Below the pieces are notes generated by a model that saw only the letters and a program-made list of their open reading frames with translations, ran no database searches and was not told where the DNA came from. The position numbers were made by a program, and so were the translations under genes. Source: Desulfofalx alkaliphila DSM 12257 (lineage in GTDB: Bacteria; Bacillota; Desulfotomaculia; Desulfotomaculales; Desulfohalotomaculaceae). From it: a stretch of 64,000 bases of DNA. This document shows, in pieces, positions 6,812 to 14,542 of this stretch (position 1 is its first letter; each line of letters begins with the position of its first letter). Location of the stretch: positions 62,001 through 126,000 of the forward strand of contig NZ_JONT01000001.1 of NCBI RefSeq assembly GCF_000711975.1, in the 5' to 3' direction.

Positions 6812-7561
6812 GTGAAGACAAGCAAAGAAATAATTGGTCTGCCGGTGCTGAGCATTGCTGAGGTGCTAAACCTGGGCGCCGTTAAAGACCTTTTAATCAA
6901 TCCTGAGAGCGGTGCAGTGGATTTTGTGGTGGTGGAACCCAAGAACAGCTTTCATGAAACTAAACTCATCCCCTACCAAGACGTTGTTGGCATTGGGGAA
7001 GATGCCTTAACCATTAGAAATCAAGACAAGGTTATTCCCTTTTCATCCAGTGCTGAGGCACTAAAACTGTTAGAAAAGGATGTTAAAATTATTAACAGCA
7101 AAGTAATGACTGAAAAAGGCACCATTGTGGGCACAGTGAGTGAAATAGCCGTGGATGAAGATACGGGTAAAATCATAGGAAGTCAGTGGATACCCAATGG
7201 CCAGCAGCAGCCGGCAGGGTACATCACTGCCGACACGGTTATAACCTACGGGCGGGATATGATTATTGTAACCAAAGACTTTCAACAAGGGCTGACAGAT
7301 GATGTATCTAAAGAAGAATTGGTGGCAGAACAAGAACCGGTGGCAGAACAAGAACCAATGCCTGAACAAGATCCCTTAAAATTCTTTGAAGACCAACAAA
7401 ACCAGTACTTAATTGGGCGCAGAGTAACCAGTGCAATAGTTGCTGATGATGGCGAAGTTATAGCCAAAGAGGGAGATATTGTAACACCTGGAATAATTGA
7501 AATGGCCAATGCAGCCGGTAAATACGTGGAATTAACGTTGAATACCGTTGAAGAAAATTAG
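6812..7561 (+). CDS. PRC-barrel domain protein
   Basis: A 249-residue protein. Residues 1-75 form one PRC-barrel (KTSKEIIGLPVLSIAEVLNLG, then VKDLLINPESGAVDFVVVEP), residues about 80-165 a second (INSKVMTEKGTIVGTVSEIAV, DTGKIIGSQWI). A short Glu/Pro/Gln repeat (VAEQEPVAEQEPMPEQDP) leads to a small C-terminal region (IGRRVTSAIVADDGEVIAKEGD). PRC-barrels mediate protein contacts in RNA processing and in photosynthetic and sporulation proteins (YlmC/YmxH type). GTG-6812 is preferred because GGAAGGAG lies just upstream of it; the in-frame ATG-6791 has no such site. It overlaps the next gene by 14 nt, which argues for translational coupling. Confidence 0.8.
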   Translation: MKTSKEIIGLPVLSIAEVLNLGAVKDLLINPESGAVDFVVVEPKNSFHETKLIPYQDVVGIGEDALTIRNQDKVIPFSSSAEALKLLEKDVKIINSKVMTEKGTIVGTVSEIAVDEDTGKIIGSQWIPNGQQQPAGYITADTVITYGRDMIIVTKDFQQGLTDDVSKEELVAEQEPVAEQEPMPEQDPLKFFEDQQNQYLIGRRVTSAIVADDGEVIAKEGDIVTPGIIEMANAAGKYVELTLNTVEEN

Positions 7562-8906
7562 TATTGCCCTCATTGCAGCCACCTTGCTGTTGGGGCAGTT
7601 TGTTATCGGGGTTGCTCTAGCCACAGCCGTGATGAATCACCAATACAAAGGGAAAATTTTGCCAGGTACCACCATCAGTGGTGTTGCGGTGGGGGGCCTT
7701 AATAAAAACGAGGCCATGAACGAAATAATGCTTAGGTACCCCCAGCCAACTGCAGACAGTATTTTGGTAATAACTGACGGTGAAGAAGGTATTTATGAGA
7801 TAACATTTGGCGAAATTGCCTTCGGTTATAAATACCAGGAGGCTGTGGATAAGGCCTTTCAATTAGGTAAAGAAATCTCTCCCTTATGGCAAGTAAAGGA
7901 ATTTTACCGGGTTGTAGCAGGTAAGGTCGATATTCCCTTGGGAGTTAGTTTTGACAAAGAAGCCTTTAGCCAGGTTTTAGCTGAACTAAATAATCAGTAT
8001 AGCCGCCAACCTCAAAATGCCCAGATAGCCTACGCTGAAGATCAGGTGGTGTTACTGCCGGAGACCTTGGGCAGGGAAATAGATGTCGAGGCCACTGTAA
8101 ATAGGCTGGCCCGGGTGGAGCCGGGTGACCTCAAGGCAGAGTTGGTGTTTAATTCCCTTATACCTCAACTAACCAGTGAAGATTTAAAAGACATAAATTC
8201 TCGGTTAAGTATTTATGTTACTTCCTTTGATAACACAAACCCTAACAGAGTACATAATTTGAAGTTAGCCAGTGATAAGATAAATAATACCTTAATAAAA
8301 CCCGGTGATGAGATGTCACTGAACAAGGTATTGGGACCGAGAACACCGGAAACGGGGTATAAAAAAGCCCCGGTGATAGTCGGCTCAAAACTTACGGAGG
8401 CCTATGGCGGCGGAGTGTGTCAAGTGGTTACTACCCTCTATAATGCCGTGGACCTTGCCGGGCTAGAGGTGTTAGAGCGGCACACACACACCATACCGGT
8501 AAATTATGTGCCTGTGGGCAGGGACGCAACCATTGCGGGGGATATTCTTGATTTTAGATTTAAAAACAGCGGTAAAAAACCGGTGTTAATTTCCAGTGAA
8601 TTGGAAGATAATAAAATTGTGGTAACAATACTGGGCCACAGGGATGATGCCAATAGCATTGAATACAGTACTGAAACGATACGTGAAGTGATTAAATATG
8701 ACACCGTGTATAAGGTTGATGAGAGTTTAAAACCCGGCGAAATAAAGGTGGTCAAACCCGGCCGTGAGGGTTACGAAATCACCACCTATGAGGTGACGGT
8801 GATAAATAATGTGGTGGTGGAACGTAAAGAAATATCCCACCATAGAGAAGAACCCGAAGATGCTTTGATTTACCTGTCACCACAGGATAAACAAATAAGG
8901 AAATAA
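7548..8906 (+). CDS. VanW family protein with G5-like C-terminus
   Basis: A 452-residue exported or membrane-anchored protein. Residues 4-28 are a signal/anchor helix; residues about 35-210 resemble the putative peptidoglycan-binding domain often found ahead of VanW; residues about 215-345 are the VanW domain (NRVHNLKLASDKINNTLIKPG, YGGGVCQVVTTLYNAV, AGLEVLERHTHTIPVNYVP); the last 80 residues look like a G5 domain (YDTVYKVDESLKPGEIKVV). VanW's biochemical role is unknown, although the name comes from vancomycin clusters; no van genes are here. Start TTG-7548 overlaps the PRC-barrel gene and lacks a clear ribosome binding site. A bidirectional terminator separates it from sigK. Confidence 0.88.
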   Translation: MKKISIALIAATLLLGQFVIGVALATAVMNHQYKGKILPGTTISGVAVGGLNKNEAMNEIMLRYPQPTADSILVITDGEEGIYEITFGEIAFGYKYQEAVDKAFQLGKEISPLWQVKEFYRVVAGKVDIPLGVSFDKEAFSQVLAELNNQYSRQPQNAQIAYAEDQVVLLPETLGREIDVEATVNRLARVEPGDLKAELVFNSLIPQLTSEDLKDINSRLSIYVTSFDNTNPNRVHNLKLASDKINNTLIKPGDEMSLNKVLGPRTPETGYKKAPVIVGSKLTEAYGGGVCQVVTTLYNAVDLAGLEVLERHTHTIPVNYVPVGRDATIAGDILDFRFKNSGKKPVLISSELEDNKIVVTILGHRDDANSIEYSTETIREVIKYDTVYKVDESLKPGEIKVVKPGREGYEITTYEVTVINNVVVERKEISHHREEPEDALIYLSPQDKQIRK

Positions 8907-8907
8907 T

Positions 8908-8931
8908 AAAAGGCGCCTTAGGGCGCCTTTT
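8908..8931. terminator. Bidirectional terminator between vanW-like gene and sigK
   Basis: AAAAGGCGCC and GGCGCCTTTT pair perfectly around a 4-nt loop, with A and T runs on the two sides, between convergent genes. Confidence 0.9.
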
Positions 8932-8938
8932 AACACTG

Positions 8939-9643
8939 TCAGCAGGAGGTGGCCATTAACTGGACTAACTTCCTTAAACCTTTAGTTTCGATGCGGGAGA
9001 CGTAAGACCGAGAGATGCCCATATCTTTGGCAATTTCTCTTTGACATTGTGGTTCTTGCCCGTTCAGGCCGTAACGCTGGATAAGAACGGTTCGCTCTTT
9101 TACTGGCAGCATGGCCAGGGCTTCCTTTAAGCGGGCCAACTCTTGAATGTTTTCCACTTCTTCATATACTGCTTCGGGGTCGGTGCCCAGGCAATTGGAC
9201 CAGGTTAATTCATTACCTTCCTGATCCCATCCCACGGGCTGTTCTAAAGAGACCAGTACGTTATCCTTTTGTTTGCTTCGTAAGCACATTAATATTTCAT
9301 TATGTATACACCGGGATGCATATGTAGAAAATTTTGAGCGTTCAACATCAAAGGTGTTAATTGCTTTAATAAGCCCTATGGTGCCGATAGATATTAAATC
9401 GTCGTAGCTTTCGTTGGTTGTTTCCTTATACTTTTTGCCGATATGGGCCACCAGGCGTAGGTTGTGTTCCACCAATATATTAAAGGCTTCCTTATCACCG
9501 GCTTGGTACCTTTTAAAGTACATTATGGTTTCCTCAGCACTGAGTGGTTTTTTAAAACTGTTGTTAACCACATAAGAAATTAACAAAGTTAAGCCGTTTA
9601 TCAGGGATAAACCGAGCAAAATAGAACCCAACCCACCAAACAT
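8939..9643 (-). CDS. sigK: RNA polymerase sporulation sigma factor SigK precursor
   Basis: A 234-residue sigma-70 family protein, the late mother-cell sigma factor of sporulation. A hydrophobic pro-sequence (residues 1-25, ending LLISYVVNN) precedes region 2 (HNLRLVAHIGKKYKE, DDLISIGTIGLIKAINTFD, STYASRCIHNEILMCLR) and region 4 with the helix-turn-helix QREIAKDMGISRSYVSRIE. By analogy with Bacillus pro-sigma-K, cut between Ser and Tyr, the site here would be Ser23-Tyr24. The gene is intact: no skin-type element interrupts it. AAGGGGG precedes the ATG. The likely protease pair SpoIVFA/FB is at 40,857-42,580 in this window. Confidence 0.95.
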   Translation of the reverse strand: MFGGLGSILLGLSLINGLTLLISYVVNNSFKKPLSAEETIMYFKRYQAGDKEAFNILVEHNLRLVAHIGKKYKETTNESYDDLISIGTIGLIKAINTFDVERSKFSTYASRCIHNEILMCLRSKQKDNVLVSLEQPVGWDQEGNELTWSNCLGTDPEAVYEEVENIQELARLKEALAMLPVKERTVLIQRYGLNGQEPQCQREIAKDMGISRSYVSRIETKGLRKLVQLMATSC

Positions 9644-9864
9644 TAGCGAACCCCCTTTGAAAAGATAGCAGGTGTTTTATACTATGTTGGCTCAATGAAA
9701 ATGGTGCAGAAATTTCACAGAAAAATGTTGGAAAATAGTATATAAATGGCCGTGCACAATGCCATTAATACCAAGGGGCAGTGGCAGGAAAAAATAACCC
9801 CCATATAGAAAAACTTATACCAAGGGATTGTTACAAAAAACACATACTGATAGGGGGATTGAAT

Positions 9865-10344
9865 ATGGAACGTATTTGGGCACCTTGGCGTACCGTGTAT
9901 ATTGGGAAGGATCACGGGTCACAGTGTATTTTTTGTGACAAGCTGGAGTCCGCAAATGATGAAGAAAACCATGTGTTGCTGCGGGGAGATAAAACCTTTG
10001 TGTGTTTAAACATCTATCCCTATAATAACGGGCATTTATTAATTGCTCCTAAAAGGCATGTGGGAGATATAACTGACTTGGATGAAGAAGAATCTTTAGA
10101 GCTGTTTCAAATGACCCAAAAGATGGTGGCGCTCTTGCGCAAAGCTTTTAACCCAGAGGGATTTAACGTGGGCGTAAATTTAGGTAAAATAGCCGGGGCA
10201 GGTGTTCCGGGGCATTTTCACATCCATGTGGTACCCCGCTGGGGCGGAGACACTAACTTTATGCCTGTAATAGGTGATGTGCGGGTAATTTCAGAAGGAT
10301 TGAATATGACCTTTGAAAAGTTAAAAGAAGCCCTTGAGGATTAA
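9865..10344 (+). CDS. HIT family hydrolase (Ap4A phosphorylase-like)
   Basis: A 159-residue histidine-triad protein. The signature HFHIHVV places the catalytic triad at His117, His119 and His121; CIFC (Cys21, Cys24) is a typical N-terminal zinc pair of this subgroup, and MERIWAPWRTVYI is the usual start of Ap4A phosphorylase/HIT proteins of Clostridia. It would hydrolyse or phosphorolyse dinucleoside polyphosphates or nucleotide conjugates. ATG-9865 is chosen over the open frame from 9781 because TAGGGGGATT precedes it by 6 nt and family members start there. It is followed by the tRNA cluster. Confidence 0.9.
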   Translation: MERIWAPWRTVYIGKDHGSQCIFCDKLESANDEENHVLLRGDKTFVCLNIYPYNNGHLLIAPKRHVGDITDLDEEESLELFQMTQKMVALLRKAFNPEGFNVGVNLGKIAGAGVPGHFHIHVVPRWGGDTNFMPVIGDVRVISEGLNMTFEKLKEALED

Positions 10345-10424
10345 TGGGAGAATAGATAATTGCCGTACACCCGGGTAAACCCTAGGCTAAAAACAGCAAA
10401 CCGGCAATTTCCTTTAAAAAACAA

Positions 10425-10453
10425 TTGACAACCCATGTGGTTTTTGTTAAGAT
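10425..10453 (+). promoter_or_regulatory. Sigma-A promoter of the tRNA cluster
   Basis: TTGACA, 17-nt spacer, TAAGAT, about 29 nt before tRNA-His. A weak long-loop inverted repeat (AATTGCCG at 10358/CGGCAATT at 10402) just upstream may end the HIT transcript. Confidence 0.75.
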
Positions 10454-10481
10454 AATTCTTGCGAGTTCGATTGAATAATGT

Positions 10482-10559
<78 letters not shown>

Positions 10560-10573
10560 TAAATTTTATACGC

Positions 10574-10648
10574 TGGGGCGTAGCCAAGCGGTAAGGCAGC
10601 GGTCTTTGGAATCGTCATGCGTTGGTTCGAATCCAGCCGCCCCAGCCA
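10574..10648 (+). tRNA. tRNA-Gln (anticodon TTG)
   Basis: Acceptor TGGGGCG/CGCCCCA with the U1-A72 pair typical of tRNA-Gln, anticodon loop CTTTGGA (TTG), T-loop TTCGAAT, discriminator G and encoded CCA. Confidence 0.95.
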
Positions 10649-10660
10649 TTTCACTTTTGT

Positions 10661-10736
10661 GAGCCATTAGCTCAGGCGGTAGAGCACCTGACTTTTAATC
10701 AGGGTGTCGATGGTTCGAGTCCATCATGGCTCACCA
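10661..10736 (+). tRNA. tRNA-Lys (anticodon TTT)
   Basis: Acceptor GAGCCAT/ATGGCTC, D-arm GCTCAGGCGGTAGAGC, anticodon stem CTGA with loop CTTTTAA (TTT), T-arm GATGG TTCGAGT CCATC, discriminator A and encoded CCA. Confidence 0.97.
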
Positions 10737-10748
10737 TTAATTTTTTTT

Positions 10749-10833
10749 GCGGACGTGGCGGAACTGGCAGACGCGCTGGACTTAGGATCCAGTGGTTCAC
10801 CCCGTGAGGGTTCGACTCCCTCCGTCCGCACCA
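10749..10833 (+). tRNA. tRNA-Leu (anticodon TAG)
   Basis: Class II tRNA with a long variable arm: acceptor GCGGACG/CGTCCGC, anticodon stem CTGGA/TCCAG with loop CTTAGGA (TAG), variable arm around TGGTTCACCCCGTG, T-loop TTCGACT, discriminator A, encoded CCA. Confidence 0.96.
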
Positions 10834-10913
10834 CCTTGTACAGAATAACATTCATTCTATTGACAAACCAGAGGTATTTATTGCATACTAGTATTGCGTA
10901 ATAAGGATTTTAT

Positions 10914-10945
10914 TACCAGGGTAAAAAATACCCTGGTATTTTGTT
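10914..10945 (+). terminator. Terminator of the tRNA cluster
   Basis: TACCAGGGTA/TACCCTGGTA stem with a 5-nt A loop and a T-rich tail. The surrounding 317-nt gap (10,834-11,150) is AT-rich; I see no gene in it and no strong promoter for tig. Confidence 0.85.
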
Positions 10946-11150
10946 TTTAATTGTTAAAGCAAAATTTAACAGCATAATAAAACTAAAGGAATACCGGAAG
11001 GAAATTAATACAACATGTAGAATTATTTTATGTTATTGCAAAGGTTTTTTGGTTAAAATAGATAGTATTATGATTATTATGGTAAAATTATCAAGCAAAG
11101 TAAAAGTTATCTTTTAATGAATACATATATTAAGGGGGAGCACGTAAATA

Positions 11151-12455
11151 ATGAAAGCAACTGCAGAGAAGTTGGAGAAAAATGAAGTATTGCTAGAAAT
11201 AGAAGTTGATGACGAAAGGTTCTCCAAAGCATTAAACCGGGCATACAAAAAAATTGCTAAACAAGTAAACATTCCAGGTTTTCGTAAAGGAAAGGCACCT
11301 AAAGTAATGATAGACCGCTATGTGGGACAGGAAGCAGTTTATCATGAAGTTGTAGAGGATGTATTCCCAAGTGTTTACCAAGAAGCCATAGAAAAGACAG
11401 AAATATCACCGATTGGCCAGCCTGAGGTTGAAAAAATACAGGCAGAGGAAGGTAAGCCCTTGGTATTTAAGTTAAAAGTTCCTGTTAAGCCTGAGGTGAA
11501 TTTAGGTCAATACAAGGGATTTGATATAGAGAAGCCCGCTGTGGAGGTTACAGACGAGGATGTTCAGCAAGAATTAGAACGCATGCAAAACCGTCATGCC
11601 AAGCTTGTTTCCGTTGAAGAGGGGGAACTGGCAGATGGAGACACAGCAATGATAGACTTTACCGGCTATGTAGACGGTGAGGCATTTGAAGGCGGTCATG
11701 CAGAGAACTACCCGCTGGTGGTAGGCTCGAGTTCATTTATTCCGGGCTTTGAAGAGCAATTGGTGGGTATGAAGATTAACGAAGAAAAAGATGTCACCGT
11801 TACCTTCCCAGAAGAATATCATGCTGATAATCTGGCAGGTAAAGAAGCGGTGTTTAAAGTTAAGCTGGTAGGTATTAAACGCAAGGAATTAAACCCCCTA
11901 GACGATGAGTTTGCTAAAGATGTAAGTGAATTTGATACCCTGGAAGAATTAAAGACAGACATTTTGAATAAGTTAAGGGAAGAAAGGGAACGTCAAGCCA
12001 ATGCCAAAGTAAACCGTGAGGCTTTGGAAAAGGCGGTAGAAGAGGCTGAGGTAGAAATACCGGACGTTATGATTGAAAATCGGTTGGACGAAATGGTAAG
12101 CAATATGGAAAACCGCTTACGTACCCAAGGCATCCAGCTGGAACAATATTTACAATATACCAACTCAAATATTGATGACCTGCGCGACAAAATGAGAGAA
12201 GATGCTCATACAACGGTGTTGCAAGAACTGGTCTTGGATGCAATTGCAAAGGCGGAAGGAATTACTGCCACCGATGACGAAGTAGAAACTGAAATTGCCA
12301 TGATGGCACCCCAATTCAATAAAGAACCGGCTGAGTTAAAGCTGACACTGGAGGCCTTGGGTGACCTAAAGATGGTTAAAGAAGATATTACAAGACGCAA
12401 AACCATGAAGTTTTTAATGGAGCAAGCAAACGTAATTGAAAAGGCGGCAGAGTAA
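11151..12455 (+). CDS. tig: Trigger factor (ribosome-associated chaperone, PPIase)
   Basis: A 434-residue chaperone that binds the ribosome exit tunnel and shields nascent chains. The N-terminal ribosome-binding domain carries the signature GFRKGKAP (residues 43-50); the middle FKBP-type prolyl isomerase domain (about 150-245) contains DGDTAMIDFTGYVDGEAFEGG split over its first strands; the helical C-terminal domain follows. The length is normal. It starts at ATG-11151 behind AAGGGGGAG. It heads the tig-clpP-clpX-lonB-lonA-engB block, a conserved Firmicute order linking folding with regulated proteolysis. An AGGGCTCAA/TTGAGCCCT hairpin separates it from clpP. Confidence 0.97.
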   Translation: MKATAEKLEKNEVLLEIEVDDERFSKALNRAYKKIAKQVNIPGFRKGKAPKVMIDRYVGQEAVYHEVVEDVFPSVYQEAIEKTEISPIGQPEVEKIQAEEGKPLVFKLKVPVKPEVNLGQYKGFDIEKPAVEVTDEDVQQELERMQNRHAKLVSVEEGELADGDTAMIDFTGYVDGEAFEGGHAENYPLVVGSSSFIPGFEEQLVGMKINEEKDVTVTFPEEYHADNLAGKEAVFKVKLVGIKRKELNPLDDEFAKDVSEFDTLEELKTDILNKLREERERQANAKVNREALEKAVEEAEVEIPDVMIENRLDEMVSNMENRLRTQGIQLEQYLQYTNSNIDDLRDKMREDAHTTVLQELVLDAIAKAEGITATDDEVETEIAMMAPQFNKEPAELKLTLEALGDLKMVKEDITRRKTMKFLMEQANVIEKAAE

Positions 12456-12464
12456 ACGGTATTC

Positions 12465-12487
12465 AGGGCTCAATAACTTTGAGCCCT
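12465..12487 (+). terminator. Hairpin between tig and clpP
   Basis: Perfect 9-bp stem AGGGCTCAA/TTGAGCCCT with a 5-nt loop but no T-run; probably an attenuating or mRNA-stabilising hairpin and not a full stop. Confidence 0.45.
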
Positions 12488-12526
12488 AAAGATGTATTAC
12501 ACACTGGCTTTTAGGAGGCGACTCAA

Positions 12527-13117
12527 GTGTCTCATTTGGTACCAATTGTTGTGGAACAAACCAACCGCGGTGAGCGTTCTTATGATATTTACTCCCGATT
12601 ATTAAAAGACCGCATAATATTTATTGGTGGCGCCATTGATGATCATGTGGCAAATTTAATTATTGCCCAATTATTGTTTTTGGAAGCTGAAGACCCTGCA
12701 AAGGACATTAACATTTATATTAATTCTCCGGGTGGGGTAGTAACAGCCGGTATGGCTATATACGATACAATACAATATATTAAGCCGTCGGTATCTACCA
12801 TCTGCTTGGGCCAAGCTGCCAGCATGGGCTCTTTCTTGTTGGCTGCCGGTACAAAGGGTAAGCGCTATGCGTTGCCCTATTCGAGAATTATGATTCACCA
12901 GCCATTGGGCGGTGTTCAGGGCCAGGCCACTGATATTGACATTCACGCTAAAGAAATCCTGCGAATGAAACAGGTGTTGAATGATTTGTTGGCTAAACAT
13001 ACCGGCCAACCGCTGGAAAAAATTAGCGTAGATACTGAAAGAGACTTTTTCATGTCGGCAGAGCAGGCTAAGGAGTACGGTATCATTGATGAAGTGATAC
13101 ATGCTCGGAAGAAATAA
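12527..13117 (+). CDS. clpP: ATP-dependent Clp protease proteolytic subunit
   Basis: A 196-residue serine peptidase that forms the tetradecameric chamber of ClpXP/ClpAP. The catalytic triad is visible: Ser99 in GQAASMGSF, His124 in [10 protein letters not shown] and Asp173 in DTERDFF. The start is GTG-12527, fixed by AGGAGG at 12513-12518. It lies 15 nt before clpX, so the two subunits of ClpXP are made together. Confidence 0.98.
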   Translation: MSHLVPIVVEQTNRGERSYDIYSRLLKDRIIFIGGAIDDHVANLIIAQLLFLEAEDPAKDINIYINSPGGVVTAGMAIYDTIQYIKPSVSTICLGQAASMGSFLLAAGTKGKRYALPYSRIMIHQPLGGVQGQATDIDIHAKEILRMKQVLNDLLAKHTGQPLEKISVDTERDFFMSAEQAKEYGIIDEVIHARKK

Positions 13118-13132
13118 AAAAGAGGTGGAATA

Positions 13133-14383
13133 ATGGTTAACGAGAAAGGCCAATTAAAGTGTTCTTTCTGTGGGAAATTACAGGACCAGGTTAAGAAACT
13201 TGTGGCTGGGCCAGGAGTGTATATTTGCGATGAGTGCATAGAACTCTGCAATGAAATTATTGAGGAAGAATTAAATGAAGATTTTGGCCTAGACCTAGCC
13301 GATATTCCCAAGCCAAAAGAGATTAAGGAAATACTGGATCAATATGTTATTGGCCAGGAAGAAGCTAAAAAATCAATGGCTGTGGCTGTATACAACCACT
13401 ACAAGCGCATTAACTTGGGTGGAAAAGTAGATGATGTAGAATTGCAAAAGAGCAATATAGTGATGCTGGGGCCCACCGGAAGCGGTAAAACGCTGCTGGC
13501 TCAAACACTGGCGCGCCTGTTGAACGTGCCCTTTGCAATTGCCGATGCCACCTCTCTTACCGAAGCTGGTTATGTTGGTGAAGATGTCGAGAACATCTTG
13601 TTAAAACTAATCCAAGCTGCTGACTACGATGTTGAAAAGGCAGAAAAAGGTATTGTATACATTGATGAAATAGATAAAATTGCTCGCAAGTCTGAGAATC
13701 CTTCCATTACCAGAGATGTTTCCGGTGAAGGGGTACAACAAGCACTGCTGAAAATTCTTGAAGGAACTGTTGCCAGCGTTCCTCCCCAAGGGGGCCGCAA
13801 GCATCCACATCAAGAATTTATACAGCTTGATACCACCAATATACTGTTTATTTGCGGCGGTGCCTTTGACGGCATTGACAGCATCATCCAAAACCGTATT
13901 GGTAAAAAGACAATGGGCTTTGGGGCAGAAATTAAAACCAAGGAAGAAAAGAAAATTGGCGAAATACTGCGCAATGTATTGCCGGAAGATTTGCTGAAGT
14001 ACGGCCTCATTCCTGAATTTGTGGGCCGGCTGCCGGTTATTGTAACCCTTGATGCCCTAGACGAAGAGGCATTAATCCGAATACTTACGGAACCCAAAAA
14101 CGCCCTCACCAAACAGTATGAAAAGCTCTTTGAGCTGGATGGCGTCAGCTTAGAATTCCAGGAAGATGCCTTAATGGCAGTGGCTGAACTGGCATTGAAA
14201 CGCAACACCGGTGCCAGGGGTCTGCGGGCCATCATAGAGGAAGTAATGTTAGACGTTATGTACGATATACCGTCTAGGGATGATATATCCAAATGTGTTA
14301 TTACCAAGGATTGCATCCAAAAGAAAGAAGCCCCAATAATAATGACAACAGACCGCAAAAAGAAAAAAGAAGAAAGTGCTTAA
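13133..14383 (+). CDS. clpX: ClpX, ATP-dependent unfoldase of ClpXP
   Basis: A 416-residue AAA+ unfoldase that recognises, unfolds and feeds substrates into ClpP. The N-terminal zinc-binding domain has Cys10, Cys13, Cys32 and Cys35; Walker A GPTGSGKT is at 113-120 and Walker B IVYIDEID near 174-181. The sensor and pore regions ([10 protein letters not shown]) are present. The length is normal for the family. An AGAGGTGG site precedes the ATG, and a strong terminator follows, ending the tig-clpP-clpX unit. Confidence 0.98.
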   Translation: MVNEKGQLKCSFCGKLQDQVKKLVAGPGVYICDECIELCNEIIEEELNEDFGLDLADIPKPKEIKEILDQYVIGQEEAKKSMAVAVYNHYKRINLGGKVDDVELQKSNIVMLGPTGSGKTLLAQTLARLLNVPFAIADATSLTEAGYVGEDVENILLKLIQAADYDVEKAEKGIVYIDEIDKIARKSENPSITRDVSGEGVQQALLKILEGTVASVPPQGGRKHPHQEFIQLDTTNILFICGGAFDGIDSIIQNRIGKKTMGFGAEIKTKEEKKIGEILRNVLPEDLLKYGLIPEFVGRLPVIVTLDALDEEALIRILTEPKNALTKQYEKLFELDGVSLEFQEDALMAVAELALKRNTGARGLRAIIEEVMLDVMYDIPSRDDISKCVITKDCIQKKEAPIIMTTDRKKKKEESA

Positions 14384-14386
14384 GAG

Positions 14387-14411
14387 GCTGCGCCTAGGCG
14401 CAGCTTTTTTT
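14387..14411 (+). terminator. Rho-independent terminator after clpX
   Basis: GCTGCGCC/GGCGCAGC stem with a 2-nt centre and a run of seven T. Confidence 0.92.
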
Positions 14412-14505
14412 ATGTAATTTATGGTAATATTGCGGATAATTTTCTTTCAATAAGTAATAATACTAGATAACAAGAAATTTACATTTAAAGTTTAATTCAA
14501 TATTA

Positions 14506-14528
14506 CCGGGGCTGACAGCCCCGGTTTT
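14506..14528 (+). promoter_or_regulatory. Terminator-like hairpin directly ahead of the lonB ribosome binding site
   Basis: CCGGGGCT/AGCCCCGG with a 3-nt loop followed by TTTT, ending 3 nt before AAGGGGG. Placed in the 5' leader of lonB it could attenuate transcription or protect the mRNA; it is too far from clpX, which has its own terminator. Confidence 0.5.
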
Positions 14529-14542
14529 AAGGGGGTTTCTGT

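Noticed and set aside
7548-8906. Vancomycin resistance locus
   Set aside because: VanW-family proteins are widespread; no vanH, vanA/B, vanX or two-component genes are present.
9644-9730. Sigma-E promoter ahead of sigK
   Set aside because: CATAGTAT on the minus strand resembles a -10, but no acceptable -35 lies 13-15 nt upstream.
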